From the NCBI RefSeq assembly GCF_041080675.1, contig NZ_CP163521.1, positions 186,001 through 250,000 of the forward strand: a stretch of DNA of 64,000 nt, read 5' to 3'. Below, one piece after another: positions 16,174-23,678 of the stretch (its first letter is position 1; every line of letters starts with the position of its first letter). This DNA is from Streptomyces sp. cg36 (GTDB lineage Bacteria > Actinomycetota > Actinomycetes > Streptomycetales > Streptomycetaceae). Below the pieces are notes generated by a model, which saw nothing but the letters and a program-made list of their open reading frames with translations, was not told where the DNA came from and searched no databases. The position numbers and the translations under genes were made by a program.

Positions 16174-17325
16174 TCATCCGACGGCGAGCTCCTCCAGGAC
16201 GGCCGCCACCTCGGTCGGGTTGGGAAGCAGGGCCATCTCGTGGGCGAGGACGCCCGCGCGCTGCCGGTAGCGCGCGTCGGACAGGAGTTCGCGGCAGCCC
16301 GTGGCGATCGCCTCGGTGGAGTCACCTTCCGGCGTCGCCACGGTCAGGCCCGCGCCGAAGTCCGTCAGGGCCTTCGCGACGATCTCCATGTAGGAGGCTT
16401 CGGGGGTAATGAGCTGCGGCACCCCGGCGTTCATGGCGGTCATGGCGGTCACCCCGCCGCCGTGGTGGACCAGCAGGTCGCAAGTCGGCATCACGACGTC
16501 CAGCGGGAGCCAGCCGATACGGATGTCGCCCAGCTCCGGAGCGAACTTCTCGGTGACCTGCTCGGGCGCCGCGATCAGCACCTCTGCCCCGGTCCGGCCG
16601 AGCTCCTCCACCAGACGCCGCATCTGTTCGGCGGACTGGAAGGCGAGGGCCCGGGTACCCGTGGTGATCACCACGCGCTTGCGGTCCTGGGGGCGGGTGT
16701 ACATCCACCGCTCCAGGGGGCGCTGGCTGTTGCCGGGGAGCCAGTGCATTGGCTGCGCCCCCTTGCTGTGCGCGGAGGGCAGGTGCGGCCGCAGGGAGGG
16801 CGGACACACGTCGATCTGCAGGGCGGGGAGCGGAAGCCCCTCCAGACCCAGGCGCTCCAGCTCGGGCCGCAGCTCGTCCTCGGCCCCGGGATCGGCTTCG
16901 TTGGTGGGGACCACGTCCCAGTCCTGGCGTACGTACGGAACGCCGATCTCGGCGGCGAACAGGCCCGCGACGTAGGTCATCGAGCCGCCGACGACGACGT
17001 CGGGGCGCCAGTCCCGGGCGAGTTCACGCAGCGTGCCCAGGCCGGCGAGGCCCATCCTGGCGAAGGACCGGGCGGTGTGCAGCATGTTCTCGGTGTGGCC
17101 CTGGGGCGGATCGATCGGGTTGCCCGAACGGTCGAACCGCATGAAGTGCCAGACCGGCTCCGGGTTGAGCGAGACCGACGGCAGCCCGACGCTTGCGGCC
17201 GTGTCGGTCAGCGGCTGGTTGGCGGCGACGAGCACTTCGTGGCCGGCGGTGCGCAGGGCCATGGCCAGCGGTGCGACGGTGAAGACTGTCGCCGAGCTGC
17301 CGCCGGCGATGAAGAGGAATTTCAT
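16174..17325 (-). CDS. Natural-product glycosyltransferase (GT1-like)
   Basis: The product is 383 aa. The N-terminal acceptor domain starts MKFLFIAGGSSATVFTVAPL, typical of macrolide and aromatic-polyketide glycosyltransferases. The C-terminal nucleotide-sugar domain has RVVITTGTRA, IGWLPLDVVMPTCDLLVHHGG and GVPQLITPE, including the conserved His-His-Gly-Gly diphosphate loop. It should move the trideoxyhexose from dTDP to the aglycone. It lies inside the sugar operon, about 150 bp upstream of rmlB. No auxiliary P450-like activator gene is next to it. It is the only glycosyltransferase in the window, so one enzyme may add the sugar once or repeatedly. Confidence 0.9.
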   Translation of the reverse strand: MKFLFIAGGSSATVFTVAPLAMALRTAGHEVLVAANQPLTDTAASVGLPSVSLNPEPVWHFMRFDRSGNPIDPPQGHTENMLHTARSFARMGLAGLGTLRELARDWRPDVVVGGSMTYVAGLFAAEIGVPYVRQDWDVVPTNEADPGAEDELRPELERLGLEGLPLPALQIDVCPPSLRPHLPSAHSKGAQPMHWLPGNSQRPLERWMYTRPQDRKRVVITTGTRALAFQSAEQMRRLVEELGRTGAEVLIAAPEQVTEKFAPELGDIRIGWLPLDVVMPTCDLLVHHGGGVTAMTAMNAGVPQLITPEASYMEIVAKALTDFGAGLTVATPEGDSTEAIATGCRELLSDARYRQRAGVLAHEMALLPNPTEVAAVLEELAVG

Positions 17326-17383
17326 GGGGGTCAGGCGCTTCCCGTGAGATGGCGTGGGTGGTTGTGGGGGCAGGTGCGGGGTG

Positions 17384-18781
17384 TCAGACGGCCTCGCCGA
17401 GGCGCACCGCGCCCGTGCTGAGGCAGGACAGGAGCGTTCGGGCCTGGACGTTGACGTAGTGCCCGTGCGTGGTGAGCGCGCTGAGCTGGCCCGGGGTGCA
17501 CCACCGGAAGCCCGGCGGGGCCTGCAGTGGCGCCATGGTCTCGTCGGCCTCGACGAACAGGTAACGGCTCTCGGCGTACAGGAAGCGTCCGCCCTCCTCG
17601 GAGTGCACCGCCTCGTAGTTGATGCGCTGCGGGGAGGCGCTCAGCACCTCCTCCAAGAAGGGGGGCCGCTGAGCGGGATCCAGGTGGTCCCAGTTGCCAG
17701 GGGTGCACTGCACGGTGGGGCCGAGCTCGACGGTGTCCAGGAAGCCCGCCTCCGCGCGCGCCCGCACCAGCAGGTGCACGACGCCGCTGATGCTGCGGAA
17801 GAGGAAGGCCGTCACGCCCAGACCCACGGGTTCGAACAGCGGTTGCGACCAAGCCGGTACCTCGCGGCTGCCCGCTTGTACGGCGACTGCGACCACCCGG
17901 AAGAACCGGCCGTCACTCCGGGTGAGCATGTCCTCCCCCCGTTCCCAGCCGTCGATGCCGGACAGGGGGACGAGCCGGGTCACCACGTCGTGGCCGGACC
18001 GCTCGGCGGTGATCCAGGAATGGAACTCGGCGTCGGAGTGCAGTGCCTGGGTCTCACGGTCGCCCACGGGAAGGCAGGCGAGCACGGTCCGAGCATCCAT
18101 GTTGACGACGTTGTCCCGGTGCATCAGCTCCGAGATCTGGCCGAGTGTCAGCCAGCAGAAGTCGTCATGCTCCGTCACATCGCCGACGGCCTCGACGAGC
18201 ATGTTGCGGTTGGCCTTGCGGTAGAACCACGAGCCGTGCTCCGACTGGCGCACGTCGTAGAGGATCCGGCCCCGGTCGGGCTCGGTGAAGTGCTCCAGGT
18301 AGCGCACCCGGGCGCCTTGGTGGACCCGCAGGTAGTTGCTCCGGGTCGCCTGCACGGTGGGGGAGAGCTGGAGCAGGTTGCGGTTTCCGGGTTCCAGTTT
18401 CGCCTGCAACAGGAAGTGCAGGACGCCGTCGAACTCCTTCGCCACGATGCCCAGGATCCCGGCCTCGGGCTGGTGGATCGTCGGCTGCTCCCAGCGGTGG
18501 AAAGGCCCCTCGGAACTGGTGACGGACAACCCCTCGACCGAGAAGAACCGGCCGCTGCGGTGGACCAGGTTTCCCGTGCCCTCGGCGAAGGACCATCCGT
18601 CCAGCTCGGCGAAGGGGATGCGTTCGACGGTGAAGTGATGGGCCCGGGTGCGTTTTTCGAGCCACTTGGCGACGTCTTCCGTGCGCAGGCTGTGGCCTGT
18701 GTCCCGCAGGGCCGCCGACTTCGCCAGCCGCTCCGACAGATTGTGTTCCGTCCGCGGGCGAAGCCGCGTTGTCGCACTCAT
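17384..18781 (-). CDS. NDP-hexose 2,3-dehydratase
   Basis: The product is 465 aa, the usual length for TylX3/SpnO/UrdS-type enzymes. It is built from two homologous halves. Each has a segment like WEQPTIHQPEAGILGIV or WSQPLFEPVGLGVTAF, then Q-x-T-R-x-N/W-N-L/H and a closing W/R-x-C-T-x-G-Q-L/I-S motif (FCWLTLGQISELM; RWCTPGQLSAL). The enzyme eliminates water across C-2/C-3 of dTDP-4-keto-6-deoxyglucose, giving a 3,4-diketo sugar that the 3-ketoreductase reduces. It starts 34 bp downstream of rmlA. Confidence 0.93.
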   Translation of the reverse strand: MSATTRLRPRTEHNLSERLAKSAALRDTGHSLRTEDVAKWLEKRTRAHHFTVERIPFAELDGWSFAEGTGNLVHRSGRFFSVEGLSVTSSEGPFHRWEQPTIHQPEAGILGIVAKEFDGVLHFLLQAKLEPGNRNLLQLSPTVQATRSNYLRVHQGARVRYLEHFTEPDRGRILYDVRQSEHGSWFYRKANRNMLVEAVGDVTEHDDFCWLTLGQISELMHRDNVVNMDARTVLACLPVGDRETQALHSDAEFHSWITAERSGHDVVTRLVPLSGIDGWERGEDMLTRSDGRFFRVVAVAVQAGSREVPAWSQPLFEPVGLGVTAFLFRSISGVVHLLVRARAEAGFLDTVELGPTVQCTPGNWDHLDPAQRPPFLEEVLSASPQRINYEAVHSEEGGRFLYAESRYLFVEADETMAPLQAPPGFRWCTPGQLSALTTHGHYVNVQARTLLSCLSTGAVRLGEAV

Positions 18782-18815
18782 CCCATGCCCTCCCCAGGTC
18801 CGGTGAACAGCGGCC

Positions 18816-19685
18816 TCATCCGGAGAGGGCCACTTCCATGACGTATTGGCCGTAGGGCGACTTCGCCAGCCGGCTGCCGAGCCGGTAACAGGCGTCGCGG
18901 TCGATGTACCCCATGCGCCAGGCGATCTCTTCGAGGCAGGCGATCCGTACGCCCTGCCGGTGCTCCAGGATCTGCACGTACTGCCCGGCCTCGGTCAGGG
19001 CGTCGTGGGTGCCCGTGTCCAGCCAGACGAAGCCGCGGCCGAGTGGGATCAGCGTGGCCCGGTCGCGTTCCATGTACGTGCGGTTGACGTCGGTGATCTC
19101 CAGTTCGCCCCGCTCGGAGGGGCGTAGTCCCCGGGCGATGTCGACCACGTCGTTGTCGTACAGGTAGAGCCCGGTGATCGCCATGTTGGTACGCGGCCGG
19201 GTCGGCTTCTCCTCGATGGAGACGAGCTTTCCGTGCTCGTCCACCTCGCCGACGCCATAACGCTCCGGGTCGCGCACCGGGTAGCCGAACAGGACCGCCC
19301 CCTCGACGTCCTGGACCGCCCGGTACAGCAGACTGCCGAACTTCGGGCCGTGGAAGATGTTGTCACCGAGGACCAGGGCCACGGAGTCGTCACCGATGTG
19401 GTCCGCGGACACCAAGAAGGCATCCGCGAGGCCCCGGGGCTTGTCCTGCGCGGCATAGCTCAGTGAGATACCGAGTTCGGATCCGTCGCCCAGCAGGCTG
19501 CGGAAGTTTTCGACGTCGTGCGGGGCAGAAATGATTTGGATATCGGTTATACCCGCCAGCATGAGCACCGAGAGCGGGTAGTAGATCATCGGCTTGTCGT
19601 AGACCGGGAGCAGCTGTTTGGAGACTCCGATGGTAATCGGGTGCAGTCGTGTGCCGTGCCCACCGGCAAGGATTATCCCCTTCAC
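18816..19685 (-). CDS. rmlA: Glucose-1-phosphate thymidylyltransferase
   Basis: The product is 289 aa, standard RmlA length. It has the nucleotidyltransferase signature GGHGTRLHPIT, KQLLPVYDKPMIYYPLS, LVLGDNIFHG and GFVWLDTGTHDAL. It couples dTTP and glucose-1-phosphate to dTDP-glucose, the entry step of the operon. It is the first gene of the minus-strand sugar operon. The 290 bp before it is AT-rich and probably carries the operon promoter. Confidence 0.96.
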   Translation of the reverse strand: MKGIILAGGHGTRLHPITIGVSKQLLPVYDKPMIYYPLSVLMLAGITDIQIISAPHDVENFRSLLGDGSELGISLSYAAQDKPRGLADAFLVSADHIGDDSVALVLGDNIFHGPKFGSLLYRAVQDVEGAVLFGYPVRDPERYGVGEVDEHGKLVSIEEKPTRPRTNMAITGLYLYDNDVVDIARGLRPSERGELEITDVNRTYMERDRATLIPLGRGFVWLDTGTHDALTEAGQYVQILEHRQGVRIACLEEIAWRMGYIDRDACYRLGSRLAKSPYGQYVMEVALSG

Positions 19686-19976
19686 GCCGCTCCCTCTTTT
19701 CCTGTTGTTTCGACTCGGCTGACATCGACAACAAGGATCACTTCTCAGCCGTACTGATACAAGCCATGCGGAGTCACACGATCGTCAATTTACTGTCAGA
19801 TCTCTGCAGGTTTTCCCAGGGATTTGTGTCTGCAATCGCCGAGAAATGAGAAGGCGAGCCGGTCGCACTCCGTCCAGGGAAACGGTGTGTGATCGACTCG
19901 CCGCAGTGCGGAATGGAGAAATTGATTGGATGCAGGAGAAACCGACAGTTCCGGCAGCGGGTCGGGCGCCGGCCGG
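19686..19976. promoter_or_regulatory. AT-rich leader region of the deoxysugar operon
   Basis: This 291-bp gap between rmlA and the PNPOx-like gene is clearly lower in GC than its flanks, especially 19735-19850 (aatttactgtcagatctctg). It is the expected site of the operon promoter. I cannot assign -10 and -35 boxes with confidence. Confidence 0.45.
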
Positions 19977-20435
19977 TCAGACGTTCCGGCTCATGACCCG
20001 GTCGACGGCGATTTCGATGATCACCGGGTTGGGCGGGTTCAGCCAGTCCTTCTGGTAGCGGTCGGCGTACCGGCGAGCCCCGTCCGCCAGGCGCTCGGCG
20101 TCATCGAAGACCCTGCCGGTGCCTTCGAGCGTCACCCAGGAGGAGACGTTGTCGCGCTGGCACAGGGAGACCCGGCTCCCCGGCGCCTGGAGGAGGTTGC
20201 GGGCCTTCTTCGACATGCCCACCGTCATGACCCGGGCCAGCCGCGCCTCACCGTCCCAAGTGAAGCTGACGGGTACCGAGTGCAGGGTGCCGTCGGGCCG
20301 CAGGGTGGTGAGAATGCCTTGGCCGTCCGCGGCCAGGAAGTCCTCGAGCGCGGGGCTGAGCGGCCAGCCCTGTGTGTCACGGTGGCCGGCGGGCATGACG
20401 CCCACCTTCGGCTTGTGTGCGGCGTCAGTCGTCAT
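19977..20435 (-). CDS. PNPOx-like split-barrel flavin/F420 oxidoreductase
   Basis: The product is 152 aa. GILTTLRPDGTLHSVPVSF and LARVMTVGMSKKARNLLQ are the first strands and phosphate-binding loop of the PNPOx-like split barrel, and VSLCQRDNVSSWVTLEGTGRVF the central strand. Many such proteins in actinobacteria bind F420 or FMN and reduce small aromatic or keto substrates. Some sit in polyketide clusters. It is divergent from the amidotransferase gene and co-directional with the sugar operon. The substrate is unknown. Confidence 0.8.
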   Translation of the reverse strand: MTTDAAHKPKVGVMPAGHRDTQGWPLSPALEDFLAADGQGILTTLRPDGTLHSVPVSFTWDGEARLARVMTVGMSKKARNLLQAPGSRVSLCQRDNVSSWVTLEGTGRVFDDAERLADGARRYADRYQKDWLNPPNPVIIEIAVDRVMSRNV

Positions 20436-20889
20436 TGATTTTCCACTCCTAGAAACTCAAGCATTCGGCGGCCCGCTGCGCGGCGGCCATCCGGGCTGAT
20501 ACGGGAAATCGCATTCGCTGCCATATTTGGCTGGAATGTCCCTTTGTGTCAGTCGGCTGTGGGGGCATTATCTAGCTTATTGCCCCGCCGTCGGACCCGG
20601 TGTTTCAGATGCCGCCCGCAATCACACAGTGAATCATGAGGCCGAGAAGATGTGTGCAACTGCGCGAAACCGCGCTTGCACACCGGGGTGCTTGAACCAT
20701 TGCAATTCCCCTCTCTCCGTGACCATAGTCGCGGACGCCAGTGGAGCGTTCTCGCGCTGAATAATCATTTGACAGCGGGCTGTGTCGGGTGAAGGCGAGC
20801 CCGATGTCAGACGATTTCAGTCGGGAACGCCACGAACCGAACGCAGGCGCCCTTCTTGGATGCGCCGCCGAGCACAGGAGGGCCATCCC
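20436..20889. promoter_or_regulatory. Divergent intergenic region, AT-rich
   Basis: The 454 bp separates the divergent PNPOx-like and amidotransferase genes and has stretches of low GC (20560-20780). It should carry both promoters. AGGAGGG 7 nt before 20890 is the ribosome site of the amidotransferase. No gene or clear operator is seen. Confidence 0.45.
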
Positions 20890-21579
20890 ATGAAGAGACC
20901 AGTAGTGGCGGTCACCGCGGATGCCGTATCAGCGACCTGGGGTGTCTGGGGCACCATTCCCGCGGCCGTACAACCCTGGACCTACATCACCAAGGTGACC
21001 GAAGCGGGTGGCTCGCCCCTTCTGCTGCCGCCGGTTCCCGAGGCGGTCGAGGACGTCATGGATCGCGTGGACGCGCTGCTCATCACCGGCGGCGGGGACA
21101 TCGACCCCGCCCGCTACGGTGCCGAGCGAGACCCGCACACGTTCCCGCCGGACAAGCTGCGCGACGTCACCGACTTCACCGCGCTGGCCGCCGCCGAACG
21201 GCGCGGCATCCCGGTGCTCGGCATCTGCCGCGGCCTGCAGGTGATCGCCGTCTCCCGGGGCGGCACCCTTCACCAGCACCTGCCCGCGCACGGGCCCTCC
21301 GTCCCGGGGCAGCACACGGTCCGTGACATCGACGTGGTGTCCGGTTCTGTCCTGGGGACGGCAGTCGGCGCCTGGACCAGCGGAAAGTGCCACCACCATC
21401 AGGGTGTGGCGACGATCGGCGAGGGGCTCGTCGCCACCGCCTGGGCGCAAGAGGACGGTGTCGTCGAGGCGCTGGAGGACCCGTCCGCGCGTTTTCTCGT
21501 GGGGTTCCAGCCGCATGCAGAAGAGGGCGACCTGGAGATCGCCGGCCTGTTCAAGGCATTCGTCGAGGCGGCCTGCTGA
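20890..21579 (+). CDS. Class-I glutamine amidotransferase-like gamma-Glu hydrolase (peptidase C26)
   Basis: The product is 229 aa. The ATG at 20890 has AGGAGGG at ideal spacing. Family marks are LLITGGGDIDPARYG and the nucleophile elbow LGICRGLQVIAV (catalytic Cys). The C-terminal site reads GFQPHAEEGD where family members usually have a W-H-P-E motif; His and Glu are kept but Trp is not. Relatives (PuuD type) hydrolyse gamma-glutamyl amides such as gamma-Glu-GABA. In antibiotic clusters similar proteins can remove a gamma-glutamyl protecting group. It stands alone between a divergent gene and a convergent sigma factor. Confidence 0.8.
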   Translation: MKRPVVAVTADAVSATWGVWGTIPAAVQPWTYITKVTEAGGSPLLLPPVPEAVEDVMDRVDALLITGGGDIDPARYGAERDPHTFPPDKLRDVTDFTALAAAERRGIPVLGICRGLQVIAVSRGGTLHQHLPAHGPSVPGQHTVRDIDVVSGSVLGTAVGAWTSGKCHHHQGVATIGEGLVATAWAQEDGVVEALEDPSARFLVGFQPHAEEGDLEIAGLFKAFVEAAC

Positions 21580-21776
21580 GCGGGGCGCCGTCGGCAGCCG
21601 CGCGCCCCACCCCCCCCTCCCGCCGGCACGCGATGGTGACATGCCCTGGGCACCTCGCCCTTGGGGATGTCCCTGACATCGGACGGCGGCGGCGAAGCGG
21701 GTTGCGCGGCAGGGCGGTCACCGGCCACCGGTGACCGCCCTGGCGCATGTGCGGGCGCTCTGCCCGCGCCGATGGC

Positions 21777-22655
21777 CTACGCAGGCGAAGGCAGCTCCAG
21801 CTCCGCGAGCCTGGCCGGGTCGACCACGGCCCTGATGTCCGTGATCAGGCCGTCGGAGACCGTGAACGCGAGCAGCGCCTTCGGAGCGCCCTCTTCGTCC
21901 CAGGACAGGACCCCCGGAAGTCCGTTGACGAGCACCGGCCGGCCAGCTGCGGCCACACCTGCGGCCAGTCGGGCACCGGTGGCGACCTCCGTGGCGCCGA
22001 GGGTGACGACGGTGCCGGCCGGGGTGTCCACCGTCAGCTTCACCTGGGGGTCGAGCACCCGCAGCAGCCCTTCGAAGTCCCCGTCGCGAGCGGCTGCGAG
22101 GAACGCCTGGACGACGGCGCGCTGCTTCGGACCAGCGGCCTCGGGGCGCTCGGTCCCCTGCACCTTGCGGCGAGCGCGGCTGGCGAGCATCTTCGCGGAG
22201 TCCGTGGACTTGCCGAGGATCTGTCCGATCTCGCTGAACGGCACGGCGAACAGGTCGTGCAGGACGAAAGCGAGCCGCTCGCTGGGCTGCAGCGAGTCGA
22301 GAACCACCAAGAGCGCGAGCCCGACAGAGTCGGCCACCTCCGCGTTCTCCTCGGGCGCGGGCCCGGCGTCGAGGGTCAGTTCCAGCTCGTGCAACTGGTC
22401 GTCGTAGGAGGCTTCTGGGCGGGCCTGGCGCGACCGCAGGACATCGAGGCCGATCCGGCCGACCACGGTGGTGAGCCACCCGCTGAGGTTGTCGATGGTC
22501 GCCGCGTCCTGGCGGGAGAGCCGCAGCCAGGCCTCCTGCACCACATCCTCGGCGTCGGCATGGGAGCCGAGGATTCGGTAGGCGACCGCGCGCAGCCGGT
22601 CGCGCTGCGCTTCGAACGCCTCGGCCACGGATTCCGCAGGGCGGGTGTCGGACAT
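21777..22655 (-). CDS. ECF41-family sigma factor (SigJ-like) with SnoaL-type C-terminal extension
   Basis: The product is 292 aa, longer than ordinary ECF factors. Sigma-2 (YRILGSHADAEDVVQEAWLR) and sigma-4 (SLQPSERLAFVLHDLF, then EIGQILGKSTDSAKMLASRA) are followed by a C-terminal extension of about 110 aa with a SnoaL/NTF2-like fold. It ends in VVDPARLAELELP, similar to the N-P-D-K-L motif of ECF41. ECF41 factors carry their regulator in cis and have no separate anti-sigma factor. They pair with an adjacent carboxymuconolactone decarboxylase, oxidoreductase or epimerase gene. Such a gene lies divergently at 22737 with a matching promoter between. Confidence 0.93.
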   Translation of the reverse strand: MSDTRPAESVAEAFEAQRDRLRAVAYRILGSHADAEDVVQEAWLRLSRQDAATIDNLSGWLTTVVGRIGLDVLRSRQARPEASYDDQLHELELTLDAGPAPEENAEVADSVGLALLVVLDSLQPSERLAFVLHDLFAVPFSEIGQILGKSTDSAKMLASRARRKVQGTERPEAAGPKQRAVVQAFLAAARDGDFEGLLRVLDPQVKLTVDTPAGTVVTLGATEVATGARLAAGVAAAGRPVLVNGLPGVLSWDEEGAPKALLAFTVSDGLITDIRAVVDPARLAELELPSPA

Positions 22656-22657
22656 GT

Positions 22658-22684
22658 TGTTACCTTCCTCGGTCCTGCTTCGTC
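22658..22684 (+). promoter_or_regulatory. ECF41-type promoter for the CMD gene
   Basis: TGTTACC at 22658-22664 is followed by exactly 16 nt and then CGTC at 22681-22684. The described ECF41 promoter is TGTCACA-N16-CGTC, so spacing and -10 match exactly and the -35 at five of seven. It points at the CMD gene start about 50 nt downstream, and its -35 begins right outside the sigma-factor start codon. Confidence 0.8.
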
Positions 22685-22736
22685 ATAGGAGTGAGTGCGT
22701 AATCCGATCAGCTAACCCGATGAAGGAGCAAGGACC

Positions 22737-23192
22737 ATGGAATCCCGTCTGAAGAACAGCAAGGTCAGCCCTGACCTCTACACCGCGATCCAGCACCTCC
22801 ACAAGGCGATCGCCGCCGGCGGCGTCGACAAGAAGCTGCTGGAGCTGGTCCACCTGCGGGCGAGCCAGATCAACGGCTGCGCACCGTGCGTCTACGCGGG
22901 TATCGCCGGGGCGAAGAAGGCCGGGGAGACCGAGGAGCGGCTGCACAACGTCGTTGCCTGGCGCGAGGCCCCCTTCTACACCGACGAGGAGCGCGCCGCG
23001 CTGGCGCTGGCCGAGGCCGCGACCCGGATCCAGGACGGCGGCGCGGGCGTCACCGACGAGATCTGGGACGCCGTTGCCGACCACTTCACGGAAGAGCAGC
23101 TCAACGCGATCATTCTGGAGATCGCGATGACCAACTTCTTCAACCGCATCAACCGCACCACCCTGGAGCCGGCCGGCAACACCTGGTCCTGA
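22737..23192 (+). CDS. Carboxymuconolactone decarboxylase/AhpD-like protein (ECF41 partner)
   Basis: The product is 151 aa. It has the CMD/AhpD redox motif INGCAPCVYAGIAGAKKAG (C-x-x-C, though without the usual downstream His), then NNVV-like WREAPFYTDEERAALALAEA and a C-terminal helix. Small proteins of this family are alkylhydroperoxide-reductase-like or decarboxylases. This one is the classical genomic partner of ECF41 sigma factors and should be its main regulon member. AAGGAG about 10 nt before the start is the ribosome site. Confidence 0.9.
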   Translation: MESRLKNSKVSPDLYTAIQHLHKAIAAGGVDKKLLELVHLRASQINGCAPCVYAGIAGAKKAGETEERLHNVVAWREAPFYTDEERAALALAEAATRIQDGGAGVTDEIWDAVADHFTEEQLNAIILEIAMTNFFNRINRTTLEPAGNTWS

Positions 23193-23678
23193 ACCGGGCT
23201 GCGCCGTCACCCGGGTACGCCCCGGACGGCGGCGCCCCGAGCGTGCGTACCCTGTTGCGCCGCGCAAGCGGCGCGGCGGGTTCCCGCGCGGGTCAGGAGT
23301 CGGACCGACTTCGCACGACCTGCGCAGGACCCTTCACCGGGCCGGGAGATCTCCCGGCCGAAGGCCCCCACAGGCTCCGGCTTCCCTGGGGGCCTTCGGC
23401 TTGCGCCCCCCGGCGTGACGCCCGCGGAGGCGCGGAGCACGGGTGAGTCCGGCGGGCCCGGGACGGGACCACCACACACCCGCGTGCACCGCCTGATCGC
23501 GGTGATCCGATCCGCCCGGACCTGCCGTCCGAGGCCATGAAGTGGGGAATGAGGGCATGACAGAGGACCATCCGGGGCGGCGCCGGCTCGTCGGCGACGA
23601 TCGCGCAGGACGCGAACCCACCCGCCACGACCGTTCGGTGGGCTGCGGACAACCGGCACGTCACCGTGGCGGGCGCGG
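23193..23678. other. Gene-free stretch containing a strong terminator
   Basis: This 486-bp gap between the CMD gene and the MFS gene contains the perfect hairpin at 23357-23400. Other frames here have no recognisable features. The MFS promoter should lie between about 23410 and 23670. Confidence 0.5.
23357..23400. terminator. Strong 14-bp hairpin
   Basis: GCCGAAGGCCCCCA (23357-23370) is exactly complementary to TGGGGGCCTTCGGC (23387-23400) around a 16-nt loop. It lies 165 bp after the CMD stop and should stop read-through into the MFS gene. Confidence 0.85.

Noticed and set aside
16024..16177. N-terminal extension of rmlB
   Set aside because: The GTG at 16024 starts the Rossmann motif right after AGGAGG; the extension is Arg/Pro-rich.
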